NCBI GenBank assembly: GCA_934565615.1
Contig: CAKTIH010000017.1
Location: 1-23,969 of the forward strand
Origin: an uncultured Oscillospiraceae bacterium
GTDB lineage: Bacteria > Bacillota > Clostridia > Oscillospirales > Oscillospiraceae
Direction: 5' to 3'
Length of the DNA: 23,969 bases
Shown: piece after piece, positions 6,834-13,253 of the stretch
Numbering within the stretch: the first letter of the stretch is position 1
How the letters are laid out: each line of letters begins with the position of its first letter
Program-made: the position numbers and the translations under genes
The notes under the pieces: generated by a model
Database searches by the model: none
Seen by the model: only the letters and a program-made list of their open reading frames with translations
What the model was told of the DNA's origin: nothing

Positions 6834-8149
6834 AGATATTGCCCTCCAAATATCGTTGAAATGGTTTTGTCTTTGCCGTCTTTATACGCACTGCGCAGCA
6901 ATGGGCGCAGTATTGTGTATGCGAAGTATCGCGTGTCGTCCATCGCGTGATCGTTTTCTTTGATCACGGCGTCTGTTGTGGATTTTTCATTCCAGCGGTA
7001 AAGCTTGAACTCCCGCAGGCAGCTCTCGCAGCTCTCGTGAACGGTTATCAGCCCCGCCTTCAGGCACGCCGCCGTGAAGCGGATGCCGTCAAGCACATCG
7101 TTTTTCGCTTTCTTCGTTTTGAACCTTTTCTTCTTCCGGATCAGTGTTATGAATGACGCCGCCGACGGGTCTATTACTACGCAGCTGATCGTCATGTCAC
7201 CCGCCAGCTCTTCAAGCTTGGCGTAGTATTCGTCGTCTGTCAGTTGCTCCCGCTCCTCGCGGCCGGAATAGTAAAACTCCCGCTCCCGCTGCGCTTTCTT
7301 CCCGTCCCATGACCAAAGCCCCGCCGAAAAGGCGTTGAAAGTGCCGTAGTCTATCGAGATGAACCAGCGCTGAGGGTTCGCCGCGTGCTCGGCCTTGATG
7401 TTCGCTTCGGTGAACTCGGTGTACACAAGCCCCTCGGCCACGCACCACTCGCCAAGGATGAAGCGCTGGTAGAACACACCGCTGTACATCCCCCGGTATC
7501 GGGCTTTCGTTTCCTCGCTCAGAGAGAGGTTATCATCCATCGTGAAATGGAGATAGATTAGATGCTTCCCGCTCTCCTCGCCGAGCTTATCGATCCATTC
7601 TTTCTTGAACCAGTGCTCCGGGCTGTCCGGGTTGCAGTTGAACCAGAACTTCGAGCCCTCGACCGAGCATCGCGCCGTCGCCTGATTGACAAAGCTTTCA
7701 GGCATCAGCGCTACTTCGTCAAACAGCACGCCCGCGAGCGTTATGCCCTGTACCAAGTCCTGACTGCTCTCATCATTGCCGCCGAAGATGTAGAAATAAT
7801 TTATCACCGCGCCGCGGCGGATCTCGATGTAATTGTCTGCGCGGTGATAGGTGTATCTGTACCCCCGCGTCCGCAGCATTCGCTGCAGCGGCCCGAGGAC
7901 ATTCCTCCGAAAGCTGCCGATCGTCTTCCCGCACATGCCGAAATTCTCTTCTCGGAACGACGACATCGCCCACATGACGTAGGACAGCGCCATCGACACC
8001 GTCTTCCCGCTCCTGATCGCACCGTCGGCGATGATGCCCTCATAGTCTGCCACCCCGCTTGATGGCATCCACCATGTCAAAACCTGCTTCTGCTTGTGGG
8101 AAAACGGTTGAAACTTGAAACCGGCGCTCCTTACGCTTCGTCTTGCCAT
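6830..8149 (-). CDS. terL: Terminase large subunit (PBSX-type)
   Basis: The 439-residue protein is the packaging motor. The ATPase half has Walker A GAIRSGKT at residues 43-50 and Walker B VLFDEVAL at 141-148 (Asp-Glu present), with the coupling-motif area FWFNCNPDSPEHW at 168-180. The nuclease half includes FISIDYGTFNAF (Asp near 267), CVVIDPSAAS and the C-terminal DHAMDDTRYFAYT. All expected catalytic acids are visible. The length is usual for PBSX-family TerL. The start overlaps the end of the small subunit by 19 bases. Very strong call. Confidence 0.95.
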   Translation of the reverse strand: MARRSVRSAGFKFQPFSHKQKQVLTWWMPSSGVADYEGIIADGAIRSGKTVSMALSYVMWAMSSFREENFGMCGKTIGSFRRNVLGPLQRMLRTRGYRYTYHRADNYIEIRRGAVINYFYIFGGNDESSQDLVQGITLAGVLFDEVALMPESFVNQATARCSVEGSKFWFNCNPDSPEHWFKKEWIDKLGEESGKHLIYLHFTMDDNLSLSEETKARYRGMYSGVFYQRFILGEWCVAEGLVYTEFTEANIKAEHAANPQRWFISIDYGTFNAFSAGLWSWDGKKAQREREFYYSGREEREQLTDDEYYAKLEELAGDMTISCVVIDPSAASFITLIRKKKRFKTKKAKNDVLDGIRFTAACLKAGLITVHESCESCLREFKLYRWNEKSTTDAVIKENDHAMDDTRYFAYTILRPLLRSAYKDGKDKTISTIFGGQYL

Positions 8150-8661
8150 ATTCTCGCCGCCTTCTCGTTCAGCGCCTCAAGGAAACCGTCGTCCTCCAGC
8201 AGCTCCTGCGTCTCGGTTATGATCTCGCGCCACACTTCCGGTTTGCGGTTCTTCAGCCAAAAGATTATGGCAGCCACGTCCGGTGGCATGGTTTTCTCTG
8301 TTACCGTGACCTTTGCCGTGCCGTTTTTTATGCCATTTACGGTGCCCTCTTTCTTGACCTCCGTATACGTGTAGCCGAGAGCGCGCTTTAACAGCGCGTT
8401 CTCGACTTTGATGTCCACGATTTCTTTCCCCTTGGACACCGCCGCGGCAATGTCCGGGAAGCGGCGCTTCCAGTCGTAAAAGGTCGACGGAGCGACGCCT
8501 ATTTTTTTCGCGAGGTCTTCATCAGTGCAGCCGTCGCGCGCCCAGGCGGCGAGCAGCTCAAGCCCGCTCTCGGTGCGCCACTGCGCATACTTGCCTCTTG
8601 TGCTGGGTTTTCCCCCGGCTGCCGGCTTCTTCTTTGTTCCGGGTTTCTTCTTGGCTGCGAT
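8131..8661 (-). CDS. terS: Terminase small subunit, non-canonical start
   Basis: The frame ending at 8131 encodes a helix-turn-helix (LLAAWARDGCTDEDLAKKIG, then VAPSTFYDWKRRFPDIAAAV) followed by the conserved central region SKGKEIVDIKVENALLKRAL and PPDVAAIIFWLKNRKPEVW, which is typical of small terminases that bind the packaging site. The first in-frame ATG, GTG or TTG would delete the helix-turn-helix. An in-frame TGA lies at 8668-8670, and only ACG (8662-8664) and ATC (8659-8661) come between it and the lysine-rich start AAKKKPGTKKK. GGAGG lies 9 bases before the ATC, so ATC (or ACG) is the likely start; relatives would be expected to have ATG there. About 176 residues, as is normal for the family. 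Confidence 0.8.
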   Translation of the reverse strand: MAAKKKPGTKKKPAAGGKPSTRGKYAQWRTESGLELLAAWARDGCTDEDLAKKIGVAPSTFYDWKRRFPDIAAAVSKGKEIVDIKVENALLKRALGYTYTEVKKEGTVNGIKNGTAKVTVTEKTMPPDVAAIIFWLKNRKPEVWREIITETQELLEDDGFLEALNEKAARIWQDEA

Positions 8662-8804
8662 CGTGGCTCACCTCCTCCTGTCAGCTTTATCAAGCCTCGC
8701 ATCGCTCCTGCGGTATCGCCCGCTCGGAGCTGCCCTTTTATCGTCCTGTACTGCTGCTTCGTCAGCAGATGCTTGCAGCGCTCGAGCGCCTGCCACTCAT
8801 TCAT
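8499..8804 (-). CDS. Small conserved phage protein overlapping terS
   Basis: The first 45 or so residues (MNEWQALERCKHLLTKQQYR, TIKGQLRAGDTAGAMRGLIK) resemble a short helical protein commonly found before the small terminase gene in Clostridia phages. The start overlaps the methyltransferase stop (8797-8804). Past about 8675 the frame runs on inside the terS coding sequence with an Arg/Pro-rich, non-protein-like sequence to a stop at 8499, so the natural end was probably near 8670 and has been lost. Function unknown. Confidence 0.5.
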   Translation of the reverse strand: MNEWQALERCKHLLTKQQYRTIKGQLRAGDTAGAMRGLIKLTGGGEPRSQPRRNPEQRRSRQPGENPAQEASMRSGAPRAGLSCSPPGRATAALMKTSRKK

Positions 8805-10023
8805 TCAGCAGCACCGCCCGCTCGCCGGTGAACTTCTCCCATCGGTCGATTATCACGTCGACGTAGTGCGGATCGAACTCCATGCAGTATGCACGCCGCC
8901 CGTTCTGCTCCGCCGCTATGATCGTCGTCCCGCTCCCGGCAAACAGATCGAGAACGCTGTCCCCGGTGTGCGTCGAGCACTGCATCTGGTAGTCGAACAG
9001 GCGCACCGGCTTCATCGTCGGGTGCTCCTTGCTCTTTATCGGCTTCGGGAACTCAAGCACAGTGGATTGTTTGCGGTTTTTGAAGAAATAGTGCCGCGCG
9101 CCGTCTTTCCAGCCGTACAGACACGGCTGTGTTTCATCGCCGAGCGGTATTTCATCTTCCTCGATCTCCCGCTCTCCGTATAGACAGGGCTCGTGCTTCC
9201 ACTGGAAGTCCTGCCTGCCCATGACGTGCGTGTTTTTTACCCAGATCAGGCACTGCCGGATCTGGAATTTGCTGTCCATACAAGCGCCGCGGAAGTTATA
9301 GCCCTCCGAGTCCGCGTGCCAAATGTAAAATCCCGCTCCGGGCTTCATCACAGCAGCCGCATTCCGGAACGCCGCCGTGAGGAACTCGCGGAACTTATCC
9401 GATGCCATGTGGTCGTTTTTGATCTTCCCGGCCGCGCCCTCGTAGTCCACGTTGTACGGCGGGTCAGTCAGGAGTAAATCCATCTGGGTGCCGGCGCACA
9501 GCTTTTCCACATCCTCGCGTTTCGTGCTGTCGCCGCACATCAGTCTGTGCCCCCCCAGTTGATACACAGCGCCCGCTCGTGCTTTCGGCTTTTCAGGCAG
9601 CTCCGGCACGTAATTGTCCTCGACTACCTCGGCGCTCAGTTTGTCCTCGAATCCGAAATCAAAATCAAATCCAGACAGGTCGACCTTTTCAAGCTCGGCC
9701 GCGAGTGCATCCATGTCCCATGGGGACTCCGCCGACTTGTTGTCGACGATTCTGAACTGCGCTATCTCTTCTTCGGTCAGATCATCGGCTATAATGCACG
9801 GCACAAGCTGGTCTCGCAGCACGTTTGACCGCTGTGCCGCCTGTACGCGCCCGTGTCCGACGATGATGACTCCGTAGGGGTCTATTACCACCGGCTGTTT
9901 CCAGCCATACGTCGCGATGCTGTGGGCAATGTTGGCAAGCTGTGATTCCGGGTGGGTCTTCGCGTTGTTTTCGTATGGCCGCAGCTCATCGAGCCGCTTG
10001 TAAACGATGTTCATCTTTTGCAT
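8797..10023 (-). CDS. ParB-domain / beta-class DNA adenine methyltransferase fusion
   Basis: The 408-residue protein has an N-terminal ParB/sulfiredoxin-like nuclease domain (about 1-95; RPYENNAKTHPESQ, PVVIDPYGVIIVGHGRVQAA) joined to a DNA methyltransferase. Motif IV DPPYNVDY lies at residues 187-194 and the SAM-binding motif I DLFAGSGTT at 359-367; this order is the beta class, which methylates adenine N6 or cytosine N4, and DPPY favours adenine. A target-recognition region lies between them. Its place next to terminase is frequent in such phages, where it may protect DNA before packaging. No partner restriction enzyme is present. The ATG at 10023 has AAAAAAGGAG upstream. Strong family call; specificity cannot be read. 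Confidence 0.92.
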   Translation of the reverse strand: MQKMNIVYKRLDELRPYENNAKTHPESQLANIAHSIATYGWKQPVVIDPYGVIIVGHGRVQAAQRSNVLRDQLVPCIIADDLTEEEIAQFRIVDNKSAESPWDMDALAAELEKVDLSGFDFDFGFEDKLSAEVVEDNYVPELPEKPKARAGAVYQLGGHRLMCGDSTKREDVEKLCAGTQMDLLLTDPPYNVDYEGAAGKIKNDHMASDKFREFLTAAFRNAAAVMKPGAGFYIWHADSEGYNFRGACMDSKFQIRQCLIWVKNTHVMGRQDFQWKHEPCLYGEREIEEDEIPLGDETQPCLYGWKDGARHYFFKNRKQSTVLEFPKPIKSKEHPTMKPVRLFDYQMQCSTHTGDSVLDLFAGSGTTIIAAEQNGRRAYCMEFDPHYVDVIIDRWEKFTGERAVLLNE

Positions 10024-10099
10024 GATCCCGCTCCTTTTTTATGGACTCCGGATTCTCCGGATTCATTTACCCGCTCGGCGAACCACCCGCGGGTGTAAA

Positions 10100-10123
10100 A
10101 ACAGCCCGTCTGTCCGGGCTGTT
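10100..10123 (-). terminator. Intrinsic terminator after the late regulator gene
   Basis: Read leftward, ACAGCCCG and CGGGCTGT pair around a six-base loop and are followed by TTTTTAC. It closes the early transcript after the RinA-like gene and precedes the methyltransferase-terminase operon. The 10024-10220 gap otherwise holds only this hairpin and the repeat element at 10202. Confidence 0.8.
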
Positions 10124-10201
10124 AAGCGTCTTTCCGCTTTGCCGCAGAAAAGGAGAAGATGAAGAGAGGATCATCTGTCCTTCTGCGGATATGATATCAA
10201 G

Positions 10202-10228
10202 TTCTTTTGGCTTTCGTGGCTCATTTTT
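10202..10228. repeat. 27-base dispersed repeat, copy 2
   Basis: The sequence matches 3267-3293 at 25 of 27 positions. Read leftward it contains ATGAGCCACGAAAGCC and its ATG overlaps the stop of the RinA-like gene (10221-10224). It opens a 17-residue frame (10171-10224, beginning MSHESQKN) without a visible ribosome site. As at copy 1, a terminator follows downstream. Function unknown. Confidence 0.7.
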
Positions 10229-10529
10229 TTCTGCCGTCCACAAGCCCTAAATTCCCGGCAACAGCTTTGAGGAAATCGCGGTGCCATCTTTTGGCCGTTG
10301 CCTCAGATATGCCAGGCAGCGCGAGCGCCGCGCCGGGGATGTTGTAGCGAACGCGCGACCAGTATATCAGCCTGACCAGTTCGAGCCGTTCGTCTGCATC
10401 CGCGCAGCTGTCGCGCGTCGTCTGGATTGCTTTCTCGATTGCGCGCCGCTCCGCCGGGCGCTGGTTGTCCGGATACCGGTAAAGGGTCTTCTTCACGTAG
10501 CCCCACCAATCGTATCTGGGTTTGCTCAT
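10221..10529 (-). CDS. RinA/ArpU-like late transcription regulator
   Basis: The 102-residue basic protein starts MSKPRYDWWGYVKKTLYRYP, an opening common to short phage transcription regulators with a sigma-region-4-like helix-turn-helix. The C-terminal half supplies the predicted helix-turn-helix: GAALALPGISEATAKRWHRDFL (about 66-87). Proteins of this type switch on late genes from a promoter near the terminase genes. The gene's position, last in the early block, just before a terminator and the packaging operon, agrees with that role. The ribosome site is weak. Fairly confident family, role inferred from position. Confidence 0.75.
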   Translation of the reverse strand: MSKPRYDWWGYVKKTLYRYPDNQRPAERRAIEKAIQTTRDSCADADERLELVRLIYWSRVRYNIPGAALALPGISEATAKRWHRDFLKAVAGNLGLVDGRKK

Positions 10530-10545
10530 CTACCCCGCCCGCCTT

Positions 10546-10887
10546 TCAAAGCTTGTCCACCGCAGCGAGGTCGAGGAAGGTCTGTCGCGTGAAGCCGTAG
10601 TCCTTCGGTGCCGGCGCCGGTTCTTCCTGCCGTCTGATTTCCTCGCGGGTCTTCGGCGGTGCGTTCAACTCCGCGCGCAGCCGCGCCCGCTCTTCCGGCG
10701 AACGCTTGTCTTTCACTCTGTCGTACTCGATTTCCGTCAGCTCGCCGCGGAAACCGCAGATGCCGCACGCTCCCCTGCCTCCGCGCTGACGGATGGGCGG
10801 AATATCGTGCAGGGTGAACAGCGTGTTTAGCTTCCTGTAGCAATCTGCGCAAAGGTGATCGTAAACCATGTTGCTTTTGTTCTTCAT
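10546..10887 (-). CDS. Small zinc-ribbon-like phage protein
   Basis: The 113-residue product has two CxxC pairs, CADC near residue 13 and CGIC near residue 41, that could bind one zinc ion, followed by a charged helical tail (EIEYDRVKDKRSPEERARLR) with Pro/Ala-rich RRQEEPAPAPKD. The last segment is encoded by a 23-base sequence found identically inside the cytosine methyltransferase gene. It lies between the HUH protein and the RinA-like regulator. It is not a recognised family; a DNA- or RNA-binding accessory role is possible. Confidence 0.65.
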   Translation of the reverse strand: MKNKSNMVYDHLCADCYRKLNTLFTLHDIPPIRQRGGRGACGICGFRGELTEIEYDRVKDKRSPEERARLRAELNAPPKTREEIRRQEEPAPAPKDYGFTRQTFLDLAAVDKL

Positions 10888-10907
10888 GTCTCGCTCCTTT
10901 CTGCGGC

Positions 10908-11708
10908 TTATTCCTGCCGCCGTTTCCGCCCGCCTCTCTTCGGTGGACGGGGTAATATGATCTGCCGGCCGCGGATGGTCGGTTTACAAGGCAATACGCA
11001 GCGGATATATGTACTCACGGGGCGTCCGTCTTCATCATCCAGGCGCTCGAACGCCGTCTGATTTGCTGTCGGGAGTACCTGAATATCCTCGACGTCCTCA
11101 ACGGGTTCGGGCTCTGTGTAAATGGGCTTGGCAAGATTGCCGCGGCTCGTGCTCCATGAGCATTGCCCCGGCTCAAGACCGTGAACATTGTGGACAAGGT
11201 AGTATGCGAGGGCGCTGTGATCGGCGCGCCCGTCGATGGGCTCTATGCTGACGCCGTTCGTCGTCGGCCAGATATCACGGAGCATATCCCAGCTGCATTT
11301 CTCAATGACCATGTGGTGATGGAGGCGAGCCTCGCGGTCTTCTTCCGGGCTCCAGTTTGCGTTCACAAATATCATGCGGGGATTGCGGTCATGCTTTGCC
11401 TTGAACGCAGCGCGCAGGGCGCGGCAGAACTTCTTTCCGTTTTCCTTGAGGGCTGCGTAGTCGGACGGAAGATGTTCGTCATCGTATTTCAGAGTGACGA
11501 GGATCCATCCCTTTTCAAGGTTCGTGTTCAGTATACGGGCGAGCTGCTTTGTTCTTTCTATCTCGTTCTGCCTGATCTTTCTCTCGGAGGAGTTCCCTGC
11601 TATGCGTGTTCCCCTTGTCTTCTTTGCGCTCGATCTCGCAGACATCCATGTCCGCTTGATCTCCACGACGGAGCCGCTTATGATCTTATATTCCATCGGT
11701 ATCCTCAT
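10908..11708 (-). CDS. HUH-type replication-initiator-like (rolling-circle Rep) protein
   Basis: The 266-residue protein resembles the Rep_ORF2/G2P-type replication-associated domain. A strand WILVTLKYDDEHLP (about 68-81), helix DYAALKENGKKFCRAL, strand RMIFVNANWS and the metal-binding motif LHHHMVIE (His130-132) are followed by SALAYYLVHNV, which supplies the possible catalytic tyrosines (169-170). This order (strand, HUH, tyrosine helix) is that of single-strand-nicking replication initiators. No helicase, primase, polymerase or recombinase is visible in the window, so this may start phage DNA replication. ATG 11708 or the in-frame ATG 11696 (with GAGG before it) could be the start. Fold call is good, biological role inferred. 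Confidence 0.7.
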   Translation of the reverse strand: MRIPMEYKIISGSVVEIKRTWMSARSSAKKTRGTRIAGNSSERKIRQNEIERTKQLARILNTNLEKGWILVTLKYDDEHLPSDYAALKENGKKFCRALRAAFKAKHDRNPRMIFVNANWSPEEDREARLHHHMVIEKCSWDMLRDIWPTTNGVSIEPIDGRADHSALAYYLVHNVHGLEPGQCSWSTSRGNLAKPIYTEPEPVEDVEDIQVLPTANQTAFERLDDEDGRPVSTYIRCVLPCKPTIRGRQIILPRPPKRGGRKRRQE

Positions 11709-11753
11709 CCTTTTTATCTCCGTGTCCTTATGTTAGCGTCCTAAAAGTCTCGC

Positions 11754-11787
11754 AAGAAACGCACACGCGCGCGTTTCTTTTTATTTT
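11754..11787 (+). terminator. Rightward-acting intrinsic terminator upstream of the RHH operon
   Basis: AAGAAACGC (11754-11762) pairs with GCGTTTCTT (11771-11779) and is followed on the plus strand by a T-rich run (TTTTTATTTT region). No rightward gene lies before it, so it may block antisense transcription coming out of the leftward block, or end an unannotated RNA. In leftward transcripts it would be a hairpin in the HUH gene's leader. Confidence 0.65.
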
Positions 11788-11860
11788 GATATAGTTACAA
11801 AGGTGCGGTTTTATAGTGATTGTGCTGTTATTCCCCGTGGAACTTTGTGCATTCTGCCTC

Positions 11861-11889
11861 TTGATTCTGTACGTACATTGTCGTACAAT
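11861..11889 (+). promoter_or_regulatory. Sigma-A promoter with palindromic operators for the RHH operon
   Basis: TTGATT (11861-11866) and TACAAT (11884-11889) are separated by exactly 17 bases. The spacer contains the perfect palindrome TGTACGTACA (11868-11877), and the -10 is inside ATTGTCGTACAAT (11877-11889), a second near-palindrome sharing the GTACA core. Tandem sites like this are what Arc/MetJ-type dimers bind, so autorepression by the second gene is likely. A short GCCCG-CCA-CGGGC hairpin (11914-11926) precedes the ribosome site. Confidence 0.75.
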
Positions 11890-11941
11890 AAGGGCACATT
11901 AGAAATATGTGCAGCCCGCCACGGGCAGAAAGGAAATTTCA

Positions 11942-12151
11942 ATGAATAGATATTCTTACTCCGAGCTTCTTGAAGCCGTCAAAGCAAATGAGACCCCCGA
12001 CAATGTGAACGCACTCGGTGAGTGGTTCGAGCAGTATGGTGATCAGTTCTGGAACGGCGAGTACTATGATGCTGACGGCCTGCGCCTCTTCCCGGTTTAT
12101 GTCGAGGTCAGTAAAGATCAGTTTGCGATCACGAGATATGAGGTGCGCTAA
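11942..12151 (+). CDS. Small acidic protein of unknown function, first gene of rightward operon
   Basis: The 69-residue acidic protein begins MNRYSYSELLEAVKANETPD and continues with NALGEWFEQYGDQFWNGEYY and a strand-rich C-terminus (LFPVYVEVSKDQFAITRYEV). It is probably a mixed alpha/beta fold. The ATG at 11942 has AGAAAGGAAATTTCA upstream; the frame is open 11 codons further but without a better ribosome site. Its stop overlaps the next start (TAATG), so it is co-translated with an Arc-type repressor. Placed against the direction of all neighbours and with its own promoter, it looks like an independent cargo operon. I do not recognise a function; an anti-defence role (for example anti-CRISPR) is a hypothesis from layout only. 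Confidence 0.75.
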   Translation: MNRYSYSELLEAVKANETPDNVNALGEWFEQYGDQFWNGEYYDADGLRLFPVYVEVSKDQFAITRYEVR

Positions 12152-12291
12152 TGGCTAAAACAGAACGCCTCGAAATTCGGCTCACTTCCGAGCTCAAAGA
12201 GCAGCTACAGGCCGCAGCCGAAGCTGAAAACCGCACGATCTCGAACTATGTCGAGAACCTTATAAAACAGGCTCTGAAGAAGGAGGCTTAA
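12151..12291 (+). CDS. Ribbon-helix-helix (Arc/CopG-like) DNA-binding protein
   Basis: This 46-residue protein is a minimal ribbon-helix-helix repressor: a strand KTERLEIRLTSELKEQL, helix AAAEAENRT and second helix ISNYVENLIKQALKKEA. The strand residues and the SNYVENLI helix match the Arc/CopG pattern. It would bind DNA as a dimer of dimers, most likely the palindromes in the operon's promoter, and shut off its own operon. The start overlaps the previous stop by one base (TAATG). The coding end runs into the terminator stem. Confidence 0.85.
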   Translation: MAKTERLEIRLTSELKEQLQAAAEAENRTISNYVENLIKQALKKEA

Positions 12292-12307
12292 GCCCTCCTT
12301 CTTTTTT
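12277..12307 (+). terminator. Intrinsic terminator of the RHH operon
   Basis: AAGAAGGAGG (12277-12286) pairs perfectly with CCTCCTTCTT (12294-12303), then a T run follows. The last codons and stop of the RHH gene are inside the hairpin. Confidence 0.9.
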
Positions 12308-12329
12308 GTCGTTCATTCAAAGTGGGCTC

Positions 12330-12360
12330 TAAGGTGCTGCCGGTTGGCGGCAGCACCTTA
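12330..12360. repeat. Perfect 12-base inverted repeat between convergent genes
   Basis: TAAGGTGCTGCC (12330-12341) and GGCAGCACCTTA (12349-12360) pair perfectly over a 7-base loop. There is no T run on either side, so it is not a typical intrinsic terminator; it could be a transcript end-stabilising hairpin or a protein-binding site between the RHH operon and the XRE gene. Confidence 0.7.
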
Positions 12361-12373
12361 CAATCTACTTTGG

Positions 12374-12778
12374 TTAATTAACTGTTCTGAAGAATACTTC
12401 TTCGATGGATTTGTCTAATGCCTGCGCTATCGCACGTGCATTCAACATACCGGGGATTATATCAATCTCGTATCGGCCTACAGTGTTTATATGTATTCCC
12501 GTTTTCCGGCTCAACTCTGTGCTTGTCATTCCCGCTTCTATGCGTGTCAGCCGCAGGGACTGAAAGGTGTTCAGTGGTCCGTGATATCCCAGCACTTCGG
12601 ATATGTCTGCGTTCAGTGCCGAGGCGATACTGTGGATGCCTTTTATTCCTGTGCTGCCCGTCTGTACAGCGCGAAGTATGCGCGCCGCTTGTTTAGGCTC
12701 CTTAAAGAGTTTGCCGAGTTCCTGCCCCTTTACCAGCTTTTCGAAAACATCGGTGTCAATTTTTATTTCCGAGCTCAT
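12374..12778 (-). CDS. XRE-family helix-turn-helix regulator with N-terminal extension
   Basis: The 134-residue protein starts MSSEIKIDTDVFEKLVKGQE, chosen because ATG 12778 has AGGAGGGCAACTA before it and overlaps the preceding gene's stop. The C-terminal 60 residues are an XRE domain (SLRLTRIEAGMTSTELSRKT, GIHINTVGRYE, then ARAIAQALDKSIEEVFF). The N-terminal half contains a second weak helical repeat (GIKGIHSIASALNADISEVL) that resembles the recognition part of another XRE-like domain. It is probably a regulator of early genes, distinct from the main repressor. It is the last early gene before the rightward RHH island. Confidence 0.75.
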   Translation of the reverse strand: MSSEIKIDTDVFEKLVKGQELGKLFKEPKQAARILRAVQTGSTGIKGIHSIASALNADISEVLGYHGPLNTFQSLRLTRIEAGMTSTELSRKTGIHINTVGRYEIDIIPGMLNARAIAQALDKSIEEVFFRTVN

Positions 12779-12962
12779 TAGTTGCCCTCCTGTTCCATGC
12801 CTCGATTGCCCGCTCCGGTGTGACAAATTCCGCCATCTCGGCACCGCATGTCTCGCAAATTACTTCCCATCGTTTGTAATCTTCATTGGCATAGATGATC
12901 TTTTGCAGGTGGACAGCGCACCCGCTCTCCCCGCAGAACGGGCAGGGTTTTAATTCAGGCAT
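12756..12962 (-). CDS. Lar-like restriction alleviation protein
   Basis: This 68-residue protein has the standard layout of the Lar family: an N-terminal zinc pair KPCPFCGESG, a middle ICETCGAEM pair, and the terminal signature ERAIEAWNRRA. The four cysteines would bind one zinc ion. The founding Lar protein of prophage Rac reduces type I restriction and stimulates modification; most phage relatives have not been tested. It overlaps the XRE gene start by 23 bases. Its presence beside three DNA methyltransferases suggests a set of anti-restriction genes. Confidence 0.75.
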   Translation of the reverse strand: MPELKPCPFCGESGCAVHLQKIIYANEDYKRWEVICETCGAEMAEFVTPERAIEAWNRRATNELGNKN

Positions 12963-12965
12963 TCA

Positions 12966-13253
12966 TCATACCCCCAGCTTATCCATTATCGCCGCAAGCT
13001 CGCACGTCGCTTCGTTAAGCGTCTTGAGCTGATTAGCAAGAACATCTCGGAAACACGTCGGAGGCTCTGCCTCATCTCTGTCGGTGATGCTTACACCAAA
13101 CATGTGAACATTTATCTTTTGTGCCATGATCAGAATTTCTTGTGCCATGTTATTTGCCTGATCCATCATGCTCGAAAGCGGGGCTGCACTCCCCTGAAGC
13201 ATCCCTGCCTCCGGGGCGCCAACGCAATTTCTGTTGTCTTCGTAACTCATCAT
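12966..13253 (-). CDS. Hypothetical helical protein
   Basis: The 95-residue product (start MMSYEDNRNCVGAPEAGM) is mostly helical, with SMMDQANNMAQEILIMAQKI and TLNEATCELAAIMDKLGV as amphipathic helices that could form a coiled coil. ATG 13253 is chosen over the longer frame (13295) because GGAGGAG lies 6 bases upstream and it overlaps the stop of the tiny upstream gene. Similar short helical proteins occur widely in Clostridia prophages without known role. Confidence 0.65.
   Translation of the reverse strand: MMSYEDNRNCVGAPEAGMLQGSAAPLSSMMDQANNMAQEILIMAQKINVHMFGVSITDRDEAEPPTCFRDVLANQLKTLNEATCELAAIMDKLGV

Noticed and set aside
6456..6950. 164-codon plus-strand frame opposite the portal start
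   Set aside because: Crosses the portal/terL junction antisense with no ribosome site.
7562..8062. 166-codon plus-strand frame opposite terL
   Set aside because: Antisense to conserved Walker motifs; protein is Arg/His-rich and has no usable start signal.
10526..10852. 108-codon frame overlapping the zinc-ribbon gene at 10546
   Set aside because: Arg-rich low-complexity product and no ribosome site, in contrast to the nested frame in the methyltransferase.
11163..11744. 193-codon plus-strand frame opposite the HUH gene
   Set aside because: Antisense to the HUH motif region; no start signal. It does end near the rightward terminator at 11754, so a non-coding RNA is not excluded.
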